Assembly: GCA_009928745.1 (NCBI GenBank) | Contig: SACC01000010.1 | Span: forward strand, 1-15,588 | Origin: Clostridia bacterium | GTDB lineage: Bacteria; Bacillota; Clostridia; Christensenellales; CAG-1252 | Direction: 5' to 3' | Length of the DNA: 15,588 bases | Shown here: positions 12,385 to 15,588 of the stretch, piece after piece | Layout of the letters: every line of letters starts with the position of its first letter | Numbering within the stretch: position 1 is the first letter of the stretch | Notes under the pieces: generated by a model | Told to the model about the DNA's origin: nothing | The model's database searches: none | The model's input: the letters and a program-made list of their open reading frames with translations, nothing else | Translations under genes and position numbers: made by a program

Positions 12385-13638
12385 TTACTTTGATGTTTCC
12401 TTGTCGCATATTTTCTTTACAAATCTGTATATGACTTCCAAACCTTGCGCAAAAACCTCGGTACTTAATCTTTCAGGTCTATCATCTTTAGTATGATAAT
12501 ATGTGGACGGCACGGGATTTTGCGCGGCAATTGTTACCGTTGGCACACCAGCTTTAGCAAAAGGAGTGGAATCGCATCCGCCGATAGGATTGATTATTTT
12601 GCCTGTTTTCTTAACTACACCCGTCTCTTGCAAGCACTCATAGCCCAATTTTATCATCTCTGGATCAAAGTTGGTCAACTGCATAAGATCGCCAGTTACA
12701 ACTTCAAAATACTCTCCATCGCTAACTGCATCAGTATTAATAAAATATGCGTTATTAAGTAGACCGTCAGTTTTATGCTTTTTTACGAACGCCATTGAGC
12801 CTTTCAGTCCTGCTTCCTCACAGCCGAACGCCATAGCGACCAGTCGGCAATTGTCGGGTAATTCTTCGGGATTAGCGTTAAAATGCTTGGCAATCTCCAT
12901 ATTAAGCGCAATGCCTGACAGATTGTCCATCGCACCGGGGGACGCAATACTTTTATCGTGCGATAAAAATAGCGTGAGGAATACGAGACCGGGAGAAAGC
13001 AACAATGGCAGAATTAGCATTGTCCACTGCGTTGCGCTCCAAGGATTAGCCGAATAATTAGCAATGGCTGTCCATATCGGCACGTTGTTGCCAGTTGCGG
13101 TCAGCACAATACCTGTAACAAAAAGCATTAATACAGCTACTATGCCCAACGCTAGTTTCGGCAAAAAAGTCTTGGGATTATTGTATTGAAGAATCCAATG
13201 CCAGCTGCTGTCGTAGTGCGCTCCAAGTATAATTGTAAAATCCGATTTACCTGACCGCGCTTCTTGTACTGTGTAAAAATTCTCACTGTCTTTTTTCGAC
13301 CATAAAAACTTGAATATGTCTGTATAAACAAAAACCATTGTAAAGGCGTAAATAAGTACTATTGACGCTGCAATTGTAGCGAATATCGGCATTATAAAGA
13401 ATAGTAAAAATCCGCATATTGCGATATAACCGAGATAAGGGATGAATCCGATTGTAGAGAGAGGAGCTACCTTAAAAGGCTCTGATACCGTCTTTAGCCC
13501 GATATTTTTTTCGTATTCGCTGCTTATTAGTTTTGCCGCAGCTCTTTCCTCGTCTGAGCCCGGCAATCTTGGACCGATCTCATCCACTACCTTTTTCACA
13601 AGGCGCATCATTCCGTCAGCGCTTTTTTTGTAATCCAT
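12385..13638 (-). CDS. M28 family zinc metallopeptidase with membrane helices inside the catalytic region
   Basis: The 417-residue protein has the full set of M28 zinc and catalytic residues: His141 and Asp143 in 'GAHYDSS', Asp238 in 'GAMDNLSGIA', Glu274-Glu275 in 'FGCEEAGLKGS', Asp303 in 'NTDAVSDG' and His382 in 'YYHTKDD'. This family comprises aminopeptidases and carboxypeptidases. It has no signal peptide but two hydrophobic hairpins: about 63-106 before the catalytic core and about 160-226 between the HYD strand and the GAMDN loop. An N-terminus and catalytic parts on the same side of the membrane are inferred. The start at 13638 has AGGAGG. The upstream condensation-like gene ends 8 bases earlier with a stop (TAG) overlapping this ribosome binding site, so the two are an operon. 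Substrate is unknown. Confidence 0.88.
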   Translation of the reverse strand: MDYKKSADGMMRLVKKVVDEIGPRLPGSDEERAAAKLISSEYEKNIGLKTVSEPFKVAPLSTIGFIPYLGYIAICGFLLFFIMPIFATIAASIVLIYAFTMVFVYTDIFKFLWSKKDSENFYTVQEARSGKSDFTIILGAHYDSSWHWILQYNNPKTFLPKLALGIVAVLMLFVTGIVLTATGNNVPIWTAIANYSANPWSATQWTMLILPLLLSPGLVFLTLFLSHDKSIASPGAMDNLSGIALNMEIAKHFNANPEELPDNCRLVAMAFGCEEAGLKGSMAFVKKHKTDGLLNNAYFINTDAVSDGEYFEVVTGDLMQLTNFDPEMIKLGYECLQETGVVKKTGKIINPIGGCDSTPFAKAGVPTVTIAAQNPVPSTYYHTKDDRPERLSTEVFAQGLEVIYRFVKKICDKETSK

Positions 13639-13646
13639 ACTTCCTC

Positions 13647-14924
13647 CTAACCAATAAAATTTTGTAATTCTGTTTCTATACCTGTCAAAAATCTTTCGAT
13701 TGTCCGTCTGTCGTTATTGTTTGCCTTAACCGCCACGGTGAATGTTATCTCATCGCGGAAAGTGGTAAACGCAAGTTGTATATATGGCTTATACTTGGTT
13801 GCTCCTGTCATAAACGCGTCCAATAGTCCTACTCCACCCATTATTAATGCCTTATCGTCTATTATGCCAATATTGCTCATCCCTAGAAGGGGATTGGAAT
13901 AACCGATTTTAATACAATTCTCGGCAATTATATTAGGAAAAATATTGAATGCGAGTCTTAGTAGCGGCGGACCGTAAAGTCCGATAAATTTGTCACCTTT
14001 AATATTTCCAAGCGCTTCCCGCACCCTTGTTATAGTCTCGGACATATCTTTTCCAAGATGCTCTAACCGACACATAAAAAGACCTGTCATATTGGTTAGT
14101 CCGGCTGTTGCTTTGGTATTGATATGCCGTCTCAAATCAATCATACTTGCAATTGACAAGGCTTCATCGCTGTTCATTTTATTAATACTATAAAAAGAGC
14201 GATAATAGGCGGCTAGCACAATGTCGTTAATCGTAGCGTTATTTTGCTTCCCGACGGCTTTCAGCTTGCGGAAAAACTCTGCGCTTATCTTGCGCTTAAC
14301 TATCATATGGCGGTCTTTTGAGCTTACGCCATCGTATGGAAACTGCACTTTTTCCTTGACAATACTTGCGTTGCGATATAGTTTTTTGGCACTCTTTTTG
14401 TCCTCATCAGGCATAGAATTGTATAACTGCATATCCGAACGGTCGCCGCCCTTTATATCCACAGTATGGATATTTTTGGTCACAATGTTGTTGTAACACT
14501 CGGCTAATTTGTTATTAAAATATTTTAGATCGCTTCCGTCAAAACACATATGGTTGACAAGCGTGCAAAGCGTATCCTTATCGCCGCACCGTGCAAGCAT
14601 CACTCTAATTTGATACTCTGATTGCGCTGGGAAGCAAGTGTTAAGGAAGGTATCCGAGGCAATCTCCAGATCGCTGACTTCAACAAAGCTGAAAAAATTA
14701 TCAGCGTTTACATGCGGTGTAATCTTCCAATACGGTTTTATTGGATTAGCTACATATTTGCTACGCAATATAGGTACTTTAGTTACAATAATCGTGTACG
14801 CTTCAATTAACGCTTCTTTGTTAAGATTACCGTTATAATGCAGGCAGGTATGCATCATTCTATCGTAATAATTACGGAAAATATATTGCATTTTGTCCCA
14901 CATTCCGGCTTTGATTATTCCCAT
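13647..14924 (-). CDS. Stand-alone condensation/acyltransferase-like protein
   Basis: The 425-residue protein resembles single-domain members of the condensation/CoA-dependent acyltransferase superfamily (NRPS C domains, PapA5, wax ester/alcohol acyltransferases). The active-site motif is 'NHMCFDG' (124-130), a variant of HHxxxDG with His125, Asp129 and Gly130 kept and the first His replaced by Asn. Later landmarks are 'TINDIVLAAYYRSF' (231-244), 'SMIDLRRHI' (260-268), 'GLTNMTGLF' and 'GMSNIG' (348-353). Such enzymes join an activated acyl group to an alcohol or amine. No carrier protein, adenylation domain or synthase is encoded nearby, so a CoA donor is more likely. GGAGGT precedes the ATG at 14924. 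It sits between a probable PlsC-like acyltransferase and an M28 peptidase with gaps of 20 and 8 bases. Confidence 0.82.
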   Translation of the reverse strand: MGIIKAGMWDKMQYIFRNYYDRMMHTCLHYNGNLNKEALIEAYTIIVTKVPILRSKYVANPIKPYWKITPHVNADNFFSFVEVSDLEIASDTFLNTCFPAQSEYQIRVMLARCGDKDTLCTLVNHMCFDGSDLKYFNNKLAECYNNIVTKNIHTVDIKGGDRSDMQLYNSMPDEDKKSAKKLYRNASIVKEKVQFPYDGVSSKDRHMIVKRKISAEFFRKLKAVGKQNNATINDIVLAAYYRSFYSINKMNSDEALSIASMIDLRRHINTKATAGLTNMTGLFMCRLEHLGKDMSETITRVREALGNIKGDKFIGLYGPPLLRLAFNIFPNIIAENCIKIGYSNPLLGMSNIGIIDDKALIMGGVGLLDAFMTGATKYKPYIQLAFTTFRDEITFTVAVKANNNDRRTIERFLTGIETELQNFIG

Positions 14925-14944
14925 AACACCTCCGACATCAATGA

Positions 14945-15588
14945 CTAATTCTGCAGCCTTAAGCCTGATTTGTTCTGGCTGATTACTCCTCTTAACGCGT
15001 CAACTGCATACCACATGTGTATACCGATAACAAGCTGATTATTATTGATAAAGCAATAATTCTTGCCTTGCAGGGTTGTGATTAACAGGCTGTTAATAAT
15101 ATGCAGCGCCGTACCTTGTATATCGCTGATCTTTATTGTATGTTCGCCGATTACCAATCTGTCGGTATATAGCTCAAATGCGCCCTTGTCTATGCAGATT
15201 TTTTCTTCTCCGGTATAATCTATCAGCTCATAATTCTCTACACGGTATACAAGCTCTCCATCCTTACAGTTTTTTGCGTATTCGGCTATCTCGTCCATCT
15301 GCCAGTTGTCCCATTCCCTTGTCGTCTTGAATCTGGAGCCTTCTAAATAACCGTACTCGTTAATACGCATTTTTGCGCCGCATTTTGAACATTGGAAAGA
15401 ATCGTCCCCGCCAATAATCGTCGCCGCTCCGCCGCACTCAGAGCATAAGAAAAACAAGGCTTCCAGTCCGCGCGAGAGCTTATCGCTCATATATACTTTC
15501 ATTTCTTTTTCCTGAATATCGTATGCATCAACATAGAGTGTTTCGCGGATTATTTTATATAATTCTTCCATTGTCAGCGCGCTTACCT
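14945..15588 (-). CDS. C-terminal part of a probable PlsC-like acyltransferase with zinc ribbon; 5' end cut by the window
   Basis: The frame is open to the window edge: the codons before the internal Met at 15571 read 'VSALT' without a stop or ribosome binding site, so the gene continues beyond 15588. The visible 213 residues begin with a helical stretch ('MEELYKIIRETLYVDAYDIQ'), then a zinc ribbon with Cys43, Cys46, Cys61 and Cys64 (counted from that Met), 'FKTTREWDNWQ', and a beta-rich end resembling a PH/GRAM-like fold. I recall this tail architecture from clostridial lysophospholipid acyltransferases, where the HxxxxD acyltransferase domain lies upstream; that domain is outside the window, so the assignment is inferred. 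It is the first visible gene of an operon with the condensation-like and M28 genes. Confidence 0.65.
   Translation of the reverse strand, partial: VSALTMEELYKIIRETLYVDAYDIQEKEMKVYMSDKLSRGLEALFFLCSECGGAATIIGGDDSFQCSKCGAKMRINEYGYLEGSRFKTTREWDNWQMDEIAEYAKNCKDGELVYRVENYELIDYTGEEKICIDKGAFELYTDRLVIGEHTIKISDIQGTALHIINSLLITTLQGKNYCFINNNQLVIGIHMWYAVDALRGVISQNKSGLRLQN

Overview
The window looks like a chromosomal segment of an AT-rich, anaerobic Gram-positive bacterium, most likely an uncultivated member of the Clostridia. The reasons are near-consensus AGGAGG ribosome binding sites, short intergenic spaces with strong hairpin terminators, a tetrahydrofolate (THF) riboswitch ahead of an ECF folate transporter gene, a ferredoxin-linked 2-oxoacid oxidoreductase, a SpoVB/MurJ-type flippase and a lipoprotein glycosidase. 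No mobile element, phage gene or CRISPR array was seen. Both edges cut genes.

Layout. 1-1828 (+) is the C-terminal part of a large cell-surface protein with two jelly-roll-like modules, a Pro/Thr linker, one membrane helix and a basic tail. It ends at a perfect 18-bp hairpin shared with a convergent small LysM gene (1966-2241, -). Divergent from LysM is a SpoVB/MurJ family flippase (2345-3847, +). Next, on the minus strand, come folT (3972-4580) with its promoter and THF riboswitch (4637-4730).

4958-9789 (-) is a probable transcription unit: tex, then a four-gene 2-oxoacid:ferredoxin oxidoreductase operon (ferredoxin, alpha, beta, gamma) ending at a large hairpin terminator. The subunit genes are tightly coupled: one 4-base overlap, and two ribosome binding sites built into the last codons of the preceding gene. 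tex has an in-frame UGA followed by 42 more sense codons that read like a natural C-terminal tail.

9913-11175 (-) is a GH5 family glycoside hydrolase lipoprotein. It diverges from a tRNA-Gly(CCC) gene that has a consensus promoter, a leader made only of three 8-bp repeats, a terminator, and an unusual C at position 55. A T-rich tract, an unknown small membrane protein (11574-12161, +) and a 21-bp perfect hairpin follow.

12385-15588 (-) is a three-gene operon. In order of transcription it encodes the C-terminal zinc-ribbon part of a probable PlsC-like acyltransferase (cut by the right edge), a stand-alone condensation/acyltransferase-like protein, and a membrane-embedded M28 metallopeptidase. 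I find no match to a pathway I know, so this is the best candidate in the window for an undescribed system, possibly lipid or acyl-conjugate metabolism. The most unusual single signals are the tex UGA tail, the C55 tRNA, and the riboswitch's mutually exclusive helices.
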